DNA from: Aeromonas rivipollensis
GTDB taxonomy: Bacteria; Pseudomonadota; Gammaproteobacteria; Enterobacterales; Aeromonadaceae
Direction: 5' to 3'
NCBI RefSeq assembly: GCF_037811135.1
Contig: NZ_CP149130.1
Span: 1,112,501-1,176,500 of the forward strand
DNA length: 64,000 nt
Below the pieces are notes generated by a model, which saw only the letters and a program-made list of their open reading frames with translations, did no database searches and was not told where the DNA came from. The translations under genes were made by a program, and so were the position numbers. Positions 9,129-18,129 of the stretch are shown in pieces. Positions within the stretch are counted from its first letter, which is position 1; every line of letters begins with the position of its first letter.

Positions 9129-10049
9129 ATGTCTCGTCGTTTACCCCCGCTCAATGCCCTGAAAGCATTCGAAGCAGCGGCTCGCCACTTAAGCTTTACC
9201 CGCGCAGCAGAAGAGTTGTTTGTGACTCAGGCCGCCATCAGCCACCAGATCAAGGCGCTGGAGGAGTACCTCGGCATCAAGCTGTTCCGTCGCAAGAACC
9301 GCTCCCTGCTGCTGACCGAGGAGGGGCAGAGCTACTTCCTCGACATCAAGGACATCTTCGCCTCCATCTCCGAGGCCACCGACAAGTTGCTGGCCCGCAG
9401 CGCCAAGGGGGCGCTCACCGTCTCCCTGCAGCCGAGTTTCGCCATCCAGTGGCTGGTACCCAGGCTGGTGAAGTTCAGCGAGCGCCACCCCGACATCGAT
9501 GTGCGGATCAAGGCGGTGGACATGGACGAGGGATCCCTGACCGACGATGTGGACGTGGCTATCTACTACGGCCGTGGCAACTGGCCCGGGCTGCGCTCGG
9601 ACAAGCTGCACACCGAGTACCTGATCCCGGTCTGCTCCCCCCTGCTGCTGACCGGCCCCAAGCCCCTGCGCACCCCGGAGGATCTGACCAGGCACACCCT
9701 GCTGCACGACACCTCCCGGCGCGACTGGAAGGCCTGGTTCCGCCAGCTCGACATCGACGCCCCCAACGTTAACCAGGGGCCCATCTTCAGCCACTCCACC
9801 ATGGTGATCCAGGCGGCGATCCACGGTCAGGGGGTGGCGCTCGGTCACAGCGTGCTGGCCCAACCCGAGATTGAGGCGGGTCGCCTCATCTGCCCGTTCG
9901 AGCAGGTGTTGGTGAGCAAGAATGCCTTCTACCTGGTGTGCCAGGAGCAGCAGTCCGATCAGGGCAAGATAGTGGCCTTCCGCGATTGGATGCTGGAGCT
10001 GGTGGAGCAGGAGGAGGCCCGTCGCCGGGCCCGTCTCGCCGATGGTTGA
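9129..10049 (+). CDS. gcvA: LysR-family regulator GcvA
   Basis: A 306-residue LysR-type regulator of the glycine cleavage system, active in the cytoplasm. The N-terminal winged helix-turn-helix is at about residues 18-65 (LNALKAFEAAARHLSFTRAA then VTQAAISHQIKALEEYLG), followed by a periplasmic-binding-like effector domain. The sequence fits GcvA well, and the next genes in this direction (DUF423, rlmM) are the same neighbours as in E. coli. The target gcv operon is not in this window. The end overlaps the next ORF by 8 bases. Confidence 0.9.
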   Translation: MSRRLPPLNALKAFEAAARHLSFTRAAEELFVTQAAISHQIKALEEYLGIKLFRRKNRSLLLTEEGQSYFLDIKDIFASISEATDKLLARSAKGALTVSLQPSFAIQWLVPRLVKFSERHPDIDVRIKAVDMDEGSLTDDVDVAIYYGRGNWPGLRSDKLHTEYLIPVCSPLLLTGPKPLRTPEDLTRHTLLHDTSRRDWKAWFRQLDIDAPNVNQGPIFSHSTMVIQAAIHGQGVALGHSVLAQPEIEAGRLICPFEQVLVSKNAFYLVCQEQQSDQGKIVAFRDWMLELVEQEEARRRARLADG

Positions 10050-10692
10050 GGGGATGGATGTGACAAGAGAGGGGGCGAGCGACGCCCCCGTTCGCATTCT
10101 GCTGGCCCACGGCGCGGGCGCCGGCATGGATCATGGGTTTCTCGCCGAGCTGTCGCGGCTGCTGGCGGGGGCGGATATCGAGGTGGTGCGCTTCAACTTC
10201 CCCTACATGAGCAAACGGGCCCAGGACGGCAAGCGCAGGCCGCCGGACCGGCAACCCGTGCTGCTCGCCCACTGGCGCGAGATGGTGCGCGCGTTTGCCC
10301 ACCCCCGGTTGTTCCTGGCGGGCAAGTCCATGGGGGGGCGGATGGCGGCCGAGCTCTATCATGACGGGGGCGACGAGATGAATGCTGCAGGATTGCTCAT
10401 TCTCGGGTATCCTTTCCACCCCCCGGCCAGCCCCGATCGCTGGCGGGGTGACGTGCTCAAGCAGATCACGACGCCGACCCTGCTGCTGCAGGGGGAGCGC
10501 GACACCTTTGGCTCTCGCGCCGAGCTGGCCGATTTCCCCTTCTCCCCCGCCGTATCGGTCCACTGGCTGACCGATGGGGATCATGGCTTCAAGCCGAGGA
10601 AGGCCAGCGGCCTGAGCGAGCAGGAGAACCTGCGACAGGCTGTGGAGCGGATCAAGGGGTTTATCGCGGCGACCCCGTCCCGGTGTGCCTGA
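10042..10692 (+). CDS. Alpha/beta hydrolase of the KANL3/Tex30 type
   Basis: A 216-residue predicted serine hydrolase. It shows an oxyanion strand (ILLAHGAGAGMDHGF), a nucleophile elbow GKSMGGRMA with Ser96, an acid candidate Asp154 (GERDTFG) and the catalytic His181 (DGDHGFKP). This pattern fits the KANL3/Tex30-like alpha/beta hydrolase family; the substrate is unknown. The ATG at 10042 overlaps gcvA but has no Shine-Dalgarno sequence; a GTG at 10060 behind GAGGGG is a good alternative. It is inserted between gcvA and the DUF423 gene compared with E. coli. Confidence 0.85.
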   Translation: MVEGMDVTREGASDAPVRILLAHGAGAGMDHGFLAELSRLLAGADIEVVRFNFPYMSKRAQDGKRRPPDRQPVLLAHWREMVRAFAHPRLFLAGKSMGGRMAAELYHDGGDEMNAAGLLILGYPFHPPASPDRWRGDVLKQITTPTLLLQGERDTFGSRAELADFPFSPAVSVHWLTDGDHGFKPRKASGLSEQENLRQAVERIKGFIAATPSRCA

Positions 10693-10726
10693 AGGGATGG
10701 CCGCGCGCAGAGAACGAGGAGAGAGG

Positions 10727-11113
10727 ATGCAAGTCCATCGACATTGGCTGGTGCTGGCGGGTGGTTTCGGCCTGACGGCCACCATGCTGGGAGCCTATGG
10801 GGCTCACGGGCTGGCGGCGACCGGCATAGCCCCTTCACTGCTGGCGGCGTTCAACACCGCCGTGCAGTATCAGTTTTTTCACGCCCTGGCCCTGCTGGTG
10901 CTGGGGTGGTGCGGCGTGCGCAGCAAGGTGATTACCTTTGCTGGCACCGCCTTTGTGCTGGGGATCCTGGGATTCTCCGGCAGTATTTACGCCATGGTGC
11001 TGCTTGGCAGCAAGGGGCTGGGGCTCATCACCCCGGCCGGTGGCCTCTGTTTTATGTTGGGATGGGCGGCTCTGATATGGGCCGGCTGTCGTCTTGGAGG
11101 AAAAAATGAATAA
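10727..11113 (+). CDS. DUF423 membrane protein (YgdD-like)
   Basis: A 128-residue protein with four predicted membrane helices and the DUF423 signature near the start (GAYGAHGL) and in the middle (QYQFFHALALL). The function is unknown. The start at 10727 is chosen for the GAGGAGAGAGG just upstream; an in-frame extension to 10685 lacks one. It overlaps rlmM by 8 bases. The order gcvA - DUF423 - rlmM is conserved in enterobacteria. Confidence 0.9.
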   Translation: MQVHRHWLVLAGGFGLTATMLGAYGAHGLAATGIAPSLLAAFNTAVQYQFFHALALLVLGWCGVRSKVITFAGTAFVLGILGFSGSIYAMVLLGSKGLGLITPAGGLCFMLGWAALIWAGCRLGGKNE

Positions 11114-12200
11114 TCTGCTGCTTTATTGCCGCCCGGGTTTTGAGAAAGAGGCGGCGGCAGAGATCACCGAACGAGCCAGCAACATGCAGTGCTACGGCTT
11201 CGCCCGGGTCAAGGACGACAGCGGTTACGTGATTTTCGAGCTGTATGACGAGGAGCAGGCGGATCTGCTGGCCCGCAAGCTGCCGTTCCGTGAGCTCATC
11301 TTCATCCGCCAGATGCTGGTGGTGACCCATGAGCTGAAGGATCTGGACCTTTCCGATCGGGTTTCCCCCATCATAGAGGCGACCCGTGACTATGCCATCT
11401 GTGGCGATCTGCGGGTGGAAACGGCCGACACCAACGAGGCGAAGGAGCTCTCTGCCTTCTGCCGCAAGTTCACGGTGCCGCTGCGCCAGGCGCTGCGCGG
11501 CAACGAGATCCTGACCAAGAAGGAGACGCCGCACCGTCCGGTGTTCCACGCCTTCTTCATGGCCAATGATCACCTGTTGCTGGGCTACTCCTACTCCTTC
11601 AACAACTCCGAATTCCACATGGGCATTCCGCGCCTGCGCTGCCCGCCGGACGCCCCGAGTCGTTCCAGCCTCAAGCTGGAAGAGGCCTTCTATGTGTTCG
11701 TGCCGCGGGAAGAGTGGGAGCTGCGTCTCACCTCCGGCATGAAGGCCGTCGATCTGGGCGCATGCCCGGGCGGCTGGACCTATCAGCTGGTGCGCCGTGG
11801 CATGATGGTGACCGCGGTGGACAACGGCTCCATGGCCCAGTCCCTGATGGATACCGGTCAGGTCAAACACATTCGCGACGATGGTTTCGTCTGGCGGCCC
11901 GGCAAGAAGAACACCTACTGGCTGGTGTGCGACATGGTGGACAAGCCGGCGCGGGTGGTCCACATGATTGCCGACTGGTTCCGCGAGAACGACTGCCAGG
12001 AGGCCATGTTCAACCTCAAGCTGCCGATGAAGAAGCGTTATGCCGAGGCGGTGCACAACATAGAGGTGCTGCGGGAGATGCTCAAGGAGATCGACAATGC
12101 GTTCGTGATCCAGGCAAAGCAGCTCTACCACGATCGCGAAGAGATCACCGTGCACGTCTACAACAAGTTCTGGGTCTCCAAGCTCGAACCCAAGTCCTGA
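11106..12200 (+). CDS. rlmM: 23S rRNA 2'-O-ribose methyltransferase RlmM
   Basis: A 364-residue enzyme that methylates the ribose of C2498 in 23S rRNA using S-adenosylmethionine. The N-terminal half is a THUMP-like RNA-binding part, and the C-terminal half is a Rossmann-fold methyltransferase with the SAM motif AVDLGACPGGWTYQLV, followed by VTAVDNG and CDMVDKP. The start ATG at 11106 follows GGAGGAAAAA. Length is almost the same as E. coli RlmM (366). Confidence 0.97.
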   Translation: MNNLLLYCRPGFEKEAAAEITERASNMQCYGFARVKDDSGYVIFELYDEEQADLLARKLPFRELIFIRQMLVVTHELKDLDLSDRVSPIIEATRDYAICGDLRVETADTNEAKELSAFCRKFTVPLRQALRGNEILTKKETPHRPVFHAFFMANDHLLLGYSYSFNNSEFHMGIPRLRCPPDAPSRSSLKLEEAFYVFVPREEWELRLTSGMKAVDLGACPGGWTYQLVRRGMMVTAVDNGSMAQSLMDTGQVKHIRDDGFVWRPGKKNTYWLVCDMVDKPARVVHMIADWFRENDCQEAMFNLKLPMKKRYAEAVHNIEVLREMLKEIDNAFVIQAKQLYHDREEITVHVYNKFWVSKLEPKS

Positions 12201-12235
12201 GCAGGGCACCCGCGTCACCCGGTGTGACGCCAAAT

Positions 12236-12268
12236 AAAAACCGGACGGCTGACCCCGTCCGGTTTTTT
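12236..12268. terminator. Bidirectional terminator between rlmM and a convergent gene
   Basis: CCGGACGG and CCGTCCGG pair around a 6-base loop, with A5 on the left and T6 on the right, so it works for rlmM and for the minus-strand gene at 12282. A second hairpin (GCGTCA...TGACGC, 12212-12230) precedes it. Confidence 0.9.
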
Positions 12269-12281
12269 GCTTTCTGATGCA

Positions 12282-12725
12282 TCAGAAACGGTAGTCGAAG
12301 CGCATCATGGACTCGTCATCGGTGATCTTGAGCTCGATCTGGAGGGGAATGGTCTTGTCGGTGGGATTGAACTGCATCTTGACGCCGTCCCCCCGGAGCT
12401 TGACCGAGGTGTGGATGCCACCGGCGTTGAACTTGATCCTGGGTTTGTGCTTCTCGAAGGAGAGGCTCACGCTCTTCTCGGCCGTCAGGTTCAGTTTCTG
12501 GTAGGGCGTGACCCGCTGGGTGCCGTTGCTGTCGGTCATGATGTCCACGCCGAGGGAGAGCGGCTTGGGGCTCTTGAGCAGATCGTTGGTGTCTATGGTG
12601 GACTGCCAGGTCTGCTTGGCCGGCGGCGTGTGCTGAGGGGGCGGTGTCAACCAGGCGTTGTCGATGGGCCTGTCTAGTGCCATGGTACTGCTGCTGAAGA
12701 TCAGCAAGATGAAAGTAGCACGCAT
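12282..12725 (-). CDS. Exported protein of unknown function
   Basis: A 147-residue protein that I do not assign to a family. The ATG at 12725 has AAGGAGAT at good spacing. Residues 1-16 are a signal peptide (MRATFILLIFSSSTMA); the mature part begins near LDRPIDNAW, has a proline-rich stretch (TPPPQHTPPAKQ) and then alternates polar and hydrophobic residues as in a beta-rich domain (LSLSFEKHKPRIKFNAGG type pattern), ending FDYRF. The aromatic C-terminus recalls outer-membrane proteins, but the chain is too short for a classical porin. It is a single gene between two terminators. Confidence 0.7.
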   Translation of the reverse strand: MRATFILLIFSSSTMALDRPIDNAWLTPPPQHTPPAKQTWQSTIDTNDLLKSPKPLSLGVDIMTDSNGTQRVTPYQKLNLTAEKSVSLSFEKHKPRIKFNAGGIHTSVKLRGDGVKMQFNPTDKTIPLQIELKITDDESMMRFDYRF

Positions 12726-12799
12726 GATGGATCTCCTTATCCCTCTTATGAACATAGTATTCATCCGACAAGGGAGATAGGGGGATCAGGTATAAAACG

Positions 12800-12820
12800 A
12801 AGGGAGCCTAAGCTCCCTTT
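12800..12820 (-). terminator. Terminator of the isocitrate dehydrogenase gene
   Basis: AAGGGAGC-CTAA-GCTCCCTT is a compact perfect hairpin; reading on the minus strand, U-rich sequence (TTCGTTTT) follows. It lies 25 bases after the stop of the gene at 12845. Confidence 0.8.
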
Positions 12821-12844
12821 TTAAATCAATCAGTTAGATATGAT

Positions 12845-13852
12845 TTATAGACGGTCTATGATGGCCTGGGTGAATTCGCTGGTGGAGGCCGTGCCCCCCA
12901 GATCCCGGGTCACCCGATCGCCGGACTCGATGGTCGCCCGCACAGCCTCGCGGATGCGTTCGGCCTTGTCCTGCATGCCCAGGTACTCCAGCATCTGGAT
13001 GGAGGCGAGGATCACCGAGGTCGGGTTGGCGATGTTCTTGCCGGCGATGTCCGGCGCAGAGCCGTGCACCGCTTCGAAGATGGCGGCGCCCTCACCTATG
13101 TTGGCACCGGGGGCCATCCCCAGACCACCGACCAGACCGGCGCAGAGATCCGAGAGGATGTCGCCGAACAGGTTGGTGGTGACCATGACATCGAACCGCT
13201 CCGGGTACATCACCAGGTTCATGCAGGCGGCGTCGACTATCATCTCTTCGTTCTGGATATCCGGATAGCGGGCGGCCACCTCGCGCGCCACTTCCAGGAA
13301 CAGGCCCGAGGTGGACTTGAGGATGTTGGCCTTGTGGATGATGGTGACCTTCTTGCGCCCTTCCTGGCGCGCCAGCTCGAAGGCGAAGGTGACGATGCGC
13401 TCAGCACCGTCGCGGGTGATGATGCTCATCGCCTCGGCGCTCTGGTTGTCATCGCTGCGCTTCTGGCCGGCACCCGAGTACATGCCCTCGGTATTTTCAC
13501 GCACCGTGATGATGTCGATGTTGTCGTAACGGCTCCTGGTGCCCTTGAAGGAGATCACCGGGCGCACGTTGGCGTAGAGGTTGAACTTCTTGCGCAGGGA
13601 GACGTTGATGGAGGTGAAGCCGCCACCGACAGGGGTGGTGAGGGGGCCCTTCAGGCTGACCTTGTTCTTCTCAATCAAATCGAGGGTGGACTGGGGCAGC
13701 AGCTCGCCGTGCTTCTCCAGTGCGACCAGACCGGCATCGGCATAGTCATAGTCAAAATCACAGCCGGCGTGGGTCAGGATCTGGATGGCGGATTCGATGA
13801 TGCTGGGGCCTATGCCGTCGCCCGGAATGACGGTAATTTTTCTTTTTGACAT
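12845..13852 (-). CDS. Isocitrate dehydrogenase, probably NAD-dependent
   Basis: A 335-residue member of the isocitrate/isopropylmalate dehydrogenase family. The N-terminal nucleotide motif (TVIPGDGIGPSI), the substrate loop (SINVSLRKKFNLYANVRP) and the metal/cofactor part (FGDILSDLCAGLVGGLGMAP, HGSAPDIAGKNIANP) fit the short, eukaryote-like NAD-dependent isocitrate dehydrogenases rather than the 416-residue NADP enzyme of E. coli. It would convert isocitrate to 2-oxoglutarate and CO2 with NADH. Homoisocitrate or isopropylmalate dehydrogenase are less likely because no leucine or lysine genes are near. It is a single gene with its own promoter and terminator. Confidence 0.85.
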   Translation of the reverse strand: MSKRKITVIPGDGIGPSIIESAIQILTHAGCDFDYDYADAGLVALEKHGELLPQSTLDLIEKNKVSLKGPLTTPVGGGFTSINVSLRKKFNLYANVRPVISFKGTRSRYDNIDIITVRENTEGMYSGAGQKRSDDNQSAEAMSIITRDGAERIVTFAFELARQEGRKKVTIIHKANILKSTSGLFLEVAREVAARYPDIQNEEMIVDAACMNLVMYPERFDVMVTTNLFGDILSDLCAGLVGGLGMAPGANIGEGAAIFEAVHGSAPDIAGKNIANPTSVILASIQMLEYLGMQDKAERIREAVRATIESGDRVTRDLGGTASTSEFTQAIIDRL

Positions 13853-13897
13853 GAGACGTATCCACTTCTAGGGAACAGAGGGGGAGGATTCGGCGGT

Positions 13898-13906
13898 TTT
13901 ATACCA
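13898..13906 (-). promoter_or_regulatory. Extended -10 promoter of the isocitrate dehydrogenase gene
   Basis: On the minus strand TGGTATAAA is an extended -10 element 46 bases before the start codon. A perfect TTGACA occurs further upstream (13952-13957, minus) but has no well-placed -10. An inverted repeat AACAGG-N5-CCTGTT (13956-13972) overlaps that TTGACA. Confidence 0.5.
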
Positions 13907-13994
13907 TTTTTGCACCACTTCCTCCATGTTTCTTTACATTTTTCCCATTTATGTCAACAGGTACGGCCTGTTTCGGGGAATAGTGTGCCGGGGA

Positions 13995-14804
13995 TCACGC
14001 CCCCGAGTCGGGCTCGGGCGGGTAGCGGATCTCCCTCAGGTTGAAGCCGAGGGGGATGTCCCGCTGCAGCCGCACCAGCCGCTGGGCCAGCAGGGCCTCA
14101 TCCTTGTGCTGGCGCAGCTTGAGCAGAGGCTTGCCGGCGTCTTCCTGCTGGCAGGCGTCCAGCATGGCAACCAGATCGCCATATTGCTGCAGCAGCTGGG
14201 TCGCCGTCTTTGGCCCTATGCCCGGCACCCCCTTGATATGGGAGCCGCCGATGCCGGTCAGGGCCCAGAAGTCCACCAGCTGCGCCGGGACGACACCATA
14301 TTGCTGCTGGACGAAGGCCTCATCCAGCCAGCGCTTGTTGAAGTAGTCGCGGACCCGGATCTGCGGGCTGATGAGCTGGCAGAAGCCCTTGTCGGTGGAG
14401 ATGATGGTGGCCCTGGCGCCGTGCTGGGCGATCCCGCAGGCCAGGGTGGCGATAAGATCGTCCGCCTCGTCGGTCTGGGAGAGCAGGGCATCCACGCCGC
14501 ACTCCCAGAAGGCGTCCTGCAGGTCGGCCAGTCCCTCCCTCAGCTCCTGTGGCATGGGAGTGCGCCCCTCCTTGTAGGCCGGATAGATCTCCTTGCGCCA
14601 GCTGTGTACCTCGCCGTCAAACACGGCGATGACGTGGGTCGGCTCGCTGGCGGCCAGCAGCTTCTTGCAGGTGTTGATGAGGTTGGCGCGAGTGGCGATC
14701 AGGGCCTGGGCCGGGGTCAGCGCCTGCTGGGCCTGCACCGCGTGCAGTCGGCGGATGAGGTTGAGGGCATCGATGATGAGCAGGTGTGGCCTGAGGTGTT
14801 GCAT
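13995..14804 (-). CDS. xni: Flap endonuclease Xni (ExoIX-like)
   Basis: A 269-residue 5'-nuclease family protein. Acidic metal-site motifs are seen at LLIIDALNLIRR, FDGEVHSWR, DEADDLIATLA and STDKGFCQL, and the helix-hairpin-helix segment GVPGIGPKTATQLL follows. E. coli Xni is a structure-specific flap endonuclease of similar size. The start was placed at the ATG 14804 because the protein then begins MQHLRPHLLIIDAL like known Xni; 41 further in-frame residues upstream look non-coding. Xni is near ppnN and queF in E. coli as well. Confidence 0.93.
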   Translation of the reverse strand: MQHLRPHLLIIDALNLIRRLHAVQAQQALTPAQALIATRANLINTCKKLLAASEPTHVIAVFDGEVHSWRKEIYPAYKEGRTPMPQELREGLADLQDAFWECGVDALLSQTDEADDLIATLACGIAQHGARATIISTDKGFCQLISPQIRVRDYFNKRWLDEAFVQQQYGVVPAQLVDFWALTGIGGSHIKGVPGIGPKTATQLLQQYGDLVAMLDACQQEDAGKPLLKLRQHKDEALLAQRLVRLQRDIPLGFNLREIRYPPEPDSGA

Positions 14805-14934
14805 GGCAGGGAGCACTCTTGGCGGTCGGGACGGCCCATTGTAACAAGGGATGGGCGCCATGCTAACCCTGCGCCAGGGCCGGGAAGTGAAGGAGGGGCA
14901 CCGGGCCCCTCCTGTCATCACGGGCACTGCGCCC

Positions 14935-16290
14935 TTATTTCACGATTTCGTAGCAGGGAATGTACTGGCTGCCCGGCAGCTTCATGCGCTGCTGCCTGAC
15001 GAAGCTCTCCAGCAGCCTGTCCATCAGGTGCATCAGCTCCTTGTCGCCGTGCAGCTTGAAGGGGCCCTTCTTCTCGATGGCGCGAATGCCCCCTTCCTTG
15101 ACGTTGCCGGCGACTATGCCGGAGAAGGCGCGCCTCAGGTTGGCCGCCAGCAGCTGGGGCGGCTGGTGGCGGTGCAGATCCAGGCTCGCCATGCTGGCGT
15201 GATCCGGCTCGAACGGCAGCTGGAACTCCGGCTCTATGCGCAAGGACCAGTTGAAGGAGTAGGCATCGCCCACCGATTTGCGGTATTCGCGGATCTTCGG
15301 CATCGCCTCCTTCATCACCCGCGCCACTTCCGGGGCATCCCCGACAATGATGCGGTAGAGGCTGGTGGCCGGCTCACCCAGGGTGGCCTTGATGAAGTCG
15401 TCGATGGCGCGGAAGTAGTCGGCGCTCTCTTTCGGACCCGTCAGTATGATGGGCATGGGCTGCCGCTCGTTGGCCGGGTGCATCATGATGCCGAGCAGAT
15501 AGAGCAGCTCCTCGGCGGTGCCGACCCCGCCCGGGAAGATGATGATGCCATGGCCAAGACGCACGAAGGCCTCCAGCCGCTTCTCGATGTCCGGCAGTAT
15601 CACCAGCTCGTTGACGATGGGGTTCGGCGGCTCGGCGGCGATGATGGAGGGCTCGGTGAGGCCGATATAACGGCCGTTGCGCACCCGCTGCTTGGCGTGG
15701 CCGACGGCGGCCCCCTTCATGGGACCCTCCATGGCACCCGGTCCGCAGCCGGTGCAGATGTTGAGCTCCCGCAGGCCCAGCTCGTTGCCCACGGCACGGG
15801 TGTACTGGTATTCCACCTCGTTGATGGAGTGACCGCCCCAGCAGACCACCAGGTTGGGATCCGCCCCCGGCAGGATCGCCTTGGCGTTGCGCAGTATGGC
15901 GAACACCACGTTGGAGATGTGGGTGGAGCTGGTCAGGTTGACCAGGCGGTTGGACTCCAGCTGGGTCGAGACATAGAGGATGTCGCGCAGCACGGAGAAC
16001 AGGTGCTCCTGAATGCCGCGGATGATCTCGCCATCGACGAAGGCGTGCTCGGGGGCGTTGAACAGCTCGAGTTTGACCCCGCGCTCGCGCCGGATCACAT
16101 GAATATCGAAGGACTTGAAGCGCTCCAGTATCTCTTTGGAGCTGTCGGTGTGGCTGCCGGAGTTGAGCACCGCCAGCGAACAGTTGCGAAACAGTTGATA
16201 GATATCGCTGGAGGCGGTCTGCTTGAGGCGATCCACCTCAAGTTGGGACAGCAGGTCCATGCTGCCCACGGGATTGATGTGTGTAATCAT
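14935..16290 (-). CDS. ppnN: Nucleotide 5'-monophosphate nucleosidase PpnN
   Basis: A 451-residue LOG-family enzyme that cleaves nucleoside monophosphates to base and ribose 5-phosphate; the E. coli enzyme is stimulated by (p)ppGpp. The core motif is [16 protein letters not shown], with [12 protein letters not shown] and [16 protein letters not shown] before it. N-terminal and C-terminal flanking domains are also present ([32 protein letters not shown]). The start ATG at 16290 matches the known N-terminus MITHI and follows AAAGGGGAAA; a GTG/ATG five codons upstream is possible. Confidence 0.96.
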   Translation of the reverse strand: MITHINPVGSMDLLSQLEVDRLKQTASSDIYQLFRNCSLAVLNSGSHTDSSKEILERFKSFDIHVIRRERGVKLELFNAPEHAFVDGEIIRGIQEHLFSVLRDILYVSTQLESNRLVNLTSSTHISNVVFAILRNAKAILPGADPNLVVCWGGHSINEVEYQYTRAVGNELGLRELNICTGCGPGAMEGPMKGAAVGHAKQRVRNGRYIGLTEPSIIAAEPPNPIVNELVILPDIEKRLEAFVRLGHGIIIFPGGVGTAEELLYLLGIMMHPANERQPMPIILTGPKESADYFRAIDDFIKATLGEPATSLYRIIVGDAPEVARVMKEAMPKIREYRKSVGDAYSFNWSLRIEPEFQLPFEPDHASMASLDLHRHQPPQLLAANLRRAFSGIVAGNVKEGGIRAIEKKGPFKLHGDKELMHLMDRLLESFVRQQRMKLPGSQYIPCYEIVK

Positions 16291-16448
16291 AATTTCCCCT
16301 TTCACTCGCTTGTTATCGTTGTGCTTTCCCTGGGGAGAAAACGGGATGCCATGGCATCCCTCGATTTCGATAGTAGAGGCAAGGGGTGGGGCAGGGGAAT
16401 AGGGGGGCGGTGCGTTTGCCTGTTTTTTAGCCGCAGTTCAACCCGGGT

Positions 16449-18044
16449 TCAGGCCAGATTGACCTGATCCCGGCCCAGATTCTTGGAGCTGTAGAGTGCC
16501 TTGTCGGCGCGCTCGAATGCGTCCGTGGTGTGGTCCCCTTCGCGAAACAGGGTGGCGCCGATGGAGATGGTGATCTCGACTCTGGCGTCTCTGAACCGGA
16601 ACGGAATGCTCTTGACCGTCTGGCGCAGGTTCTCCAGGGGTTTCTGGTATTTGTCCGGATTGATGTTCGGCAGCAATACCACGAACTCTTCCCCCCCGAA
16701 GCGGGCGATGAAGTCGGTATCGCGCAAGGCGTTTTGCAGGGCCTTGGCGACCACCTTCAATGCCTTGTCCCCGGCCATGTGGCCGTAGTTGTCATTGATG
16801 TTCTTGAAGTGGTCTATGTCGATGATCGCTAGGCACAGGGGGGTGCCGTAGCGCAGCCAACGCTTGTACTCGAGCTCGAGCCGCTCGTCGAGGGCCGCCC
16901 TGTTGTGCACCTGAGTCAGGCTGTCGAGGAACAGCTTGTGCTTCTGGATGGTGAGCCGTTTCTTGTACTCGGCCGTCTCCTCCTTCATCAGTCGCAGCTT
17001 GGCTTCCATGTTGGAGAGGTGGGTGAGCAGGTGACGCTCGCGGCTGGCCATGGCCTCCCGCTCCTGCTGCAGGCGGCGTATGGTATCCAGATGGCTGGAG
17101 ATGGCTCCCTTGAGAGACAGCGGAGAATCATGGGTCGCCATGGTGCGATCGATGGCCGCGAGTTCCCGCTCCAGTGCCTGGCCGCTGAGGTGGGTGGCAT
17201 TTTGCAGCGCCCGCCCCTCGTCCAGGGACTCGGTAAAGTTGAAATGTACCGCCGAGAGGCTCTCGTTGAGGGAGCTCAGGAAGGCCTGGGAGGATTTACG
17301 CTCCTCCCGCGTTCCCTCAATGATGAGCTCGATGATCTGCAGGCAGATCTCCGCCAGCAGGGGCGGGGTGATCCCTCCCAGCAGCTGGCGGCGGATGTCC
17401 GCCAGGCTCTCCCCCACGGCGCCGGCAAAGTCGAGCTCGGTGATGAGTCGCTGCAGCTCATCGGAGATCTGGGCGTGGGCCTTGATATCGAAGGAGTCGG
17501 TGGGTGCCGGGTTGGAGAGCTCGGTGGCCATCTCCGGGGCGAGCAGCGGCTGGCGTGGCAGCAGCTGGATCTTGATGGCCTGCTGGTAGAACTCCAGCAA
17601 GCGGATCACCTTCTTCTGGTGATCGCCTATGCCATAGCCCTCGGGGCTCGCGAGAAACTCCTTGAGGGAGCGACGGGTATCTTCCGGAAAACCTTTCAAT
17701 GACTTGAGCTGTTTGCTGCCGAGATCGATGGCGGCCCGGGTCAGACTGATGGACTCCTCCATGGCGTGGCCATGTTGCTGCAACAGCTTCTCGATGACGG
17801 CGAGATCGGCGTCGAGGGAGGAGAGGGGAGGGTTGCCATCGAGCTTCTGCTTGAGCTTGGCGAGCCGGCTGTCCAGTTCACGATCGTGACCACGGCAGGC
17901 CTGCATCAGCTTGCCGATAAACTGGATGCTGCGGGTGCGTTCGGCATCGGAGAACGTGGTCATGCCATCGAGCTCCTGCTGTTTTTGCTGAAGGGATTCC
18001 CTGAGTCTTGCCAGTTGTCCAGTTACGGCAGCCATATCATTCAT
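16449..18044 (-). CDS. Diguanylate cyclase with helical N-terminal region
   Basis: A 531-residue predicted cytoplasmic enzyme that makes cyclic di-GMP from two GTP. The C-terminal GGDEF domain (about 365-531) has an intact active site GGEEF at 450-454, the IDIDHFKNINDNYGHMAGD segment and an RxxD inhibitory site (RDTD, 441-444) exactly five residues before it, so product feedback is likely. The first 340 residues are mostly helical and coiled-coil, with no membrane helix and no family that I can name; they are the likely sensor or dimerisation part. It is followed upstream (same strand) by a TPR protein with a decayed GGDEF-like end. Confidence 0.93.
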   Translation of the reverse strand: MNDMAAVTGQLARLRESLQQKQQELDGMTTFSDAERTRSIQFIGKLMQACRGHDRELDSRLAKLKQKLDGNPPLSSLDADLAVIEKLLQQHGHAMEESISLTRAAIDLGSKQLKSLKGFPEDTRRSLKEFLASPEGYGIGDHQKKVIRLLEFYQQAIKIQLLPRQPLLAPEMATELSNPAPTDSFDIKAHAQISDELQRLITELDFAGAVGESLADIRRQLLGGITPPLLAEICLQIIELIIEGTREERKSSQAFLSSLNESLSAVHFNFTESLDEGRALQNATHLSGQALERELAAIDRTMATHDSPLSLKGAISSHLDTIRRLQQEREAMASRERHLLTHLSNMEAKLRLMKEETAEYKKRLTIQKHKLFLDSLTQVHNRAALDERLELEYKRWLRYGTPLCLAIIDIDHFKNINDNYGHMAGDKALKVVAKALQNALRDTDFIARFGGEEFVVLLPNINPDKYQKPLENLRQTVKSIPFRFRDARVEITISIGATLFREGDHTTDAFERADKALYSSKNLGRDQVNLA

Positions 18045-18129
18045 TGTTCAGGTCGCCCTGTTGTCATTATCGTTTTTGTGTCGTCCAGCAACAGTAAGCC
18101 AATGAAAGACCCCGTTGAGTACCTTGTTG

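Noticed and set aside
12267-12677. 136-codon plus-strand ORF opposite the small exported protein gene
   Set aside because: The minus-strand reading has a signal peptide and a strong ribosome site; the plus-strand ORF starts inside the rlmM terminator.
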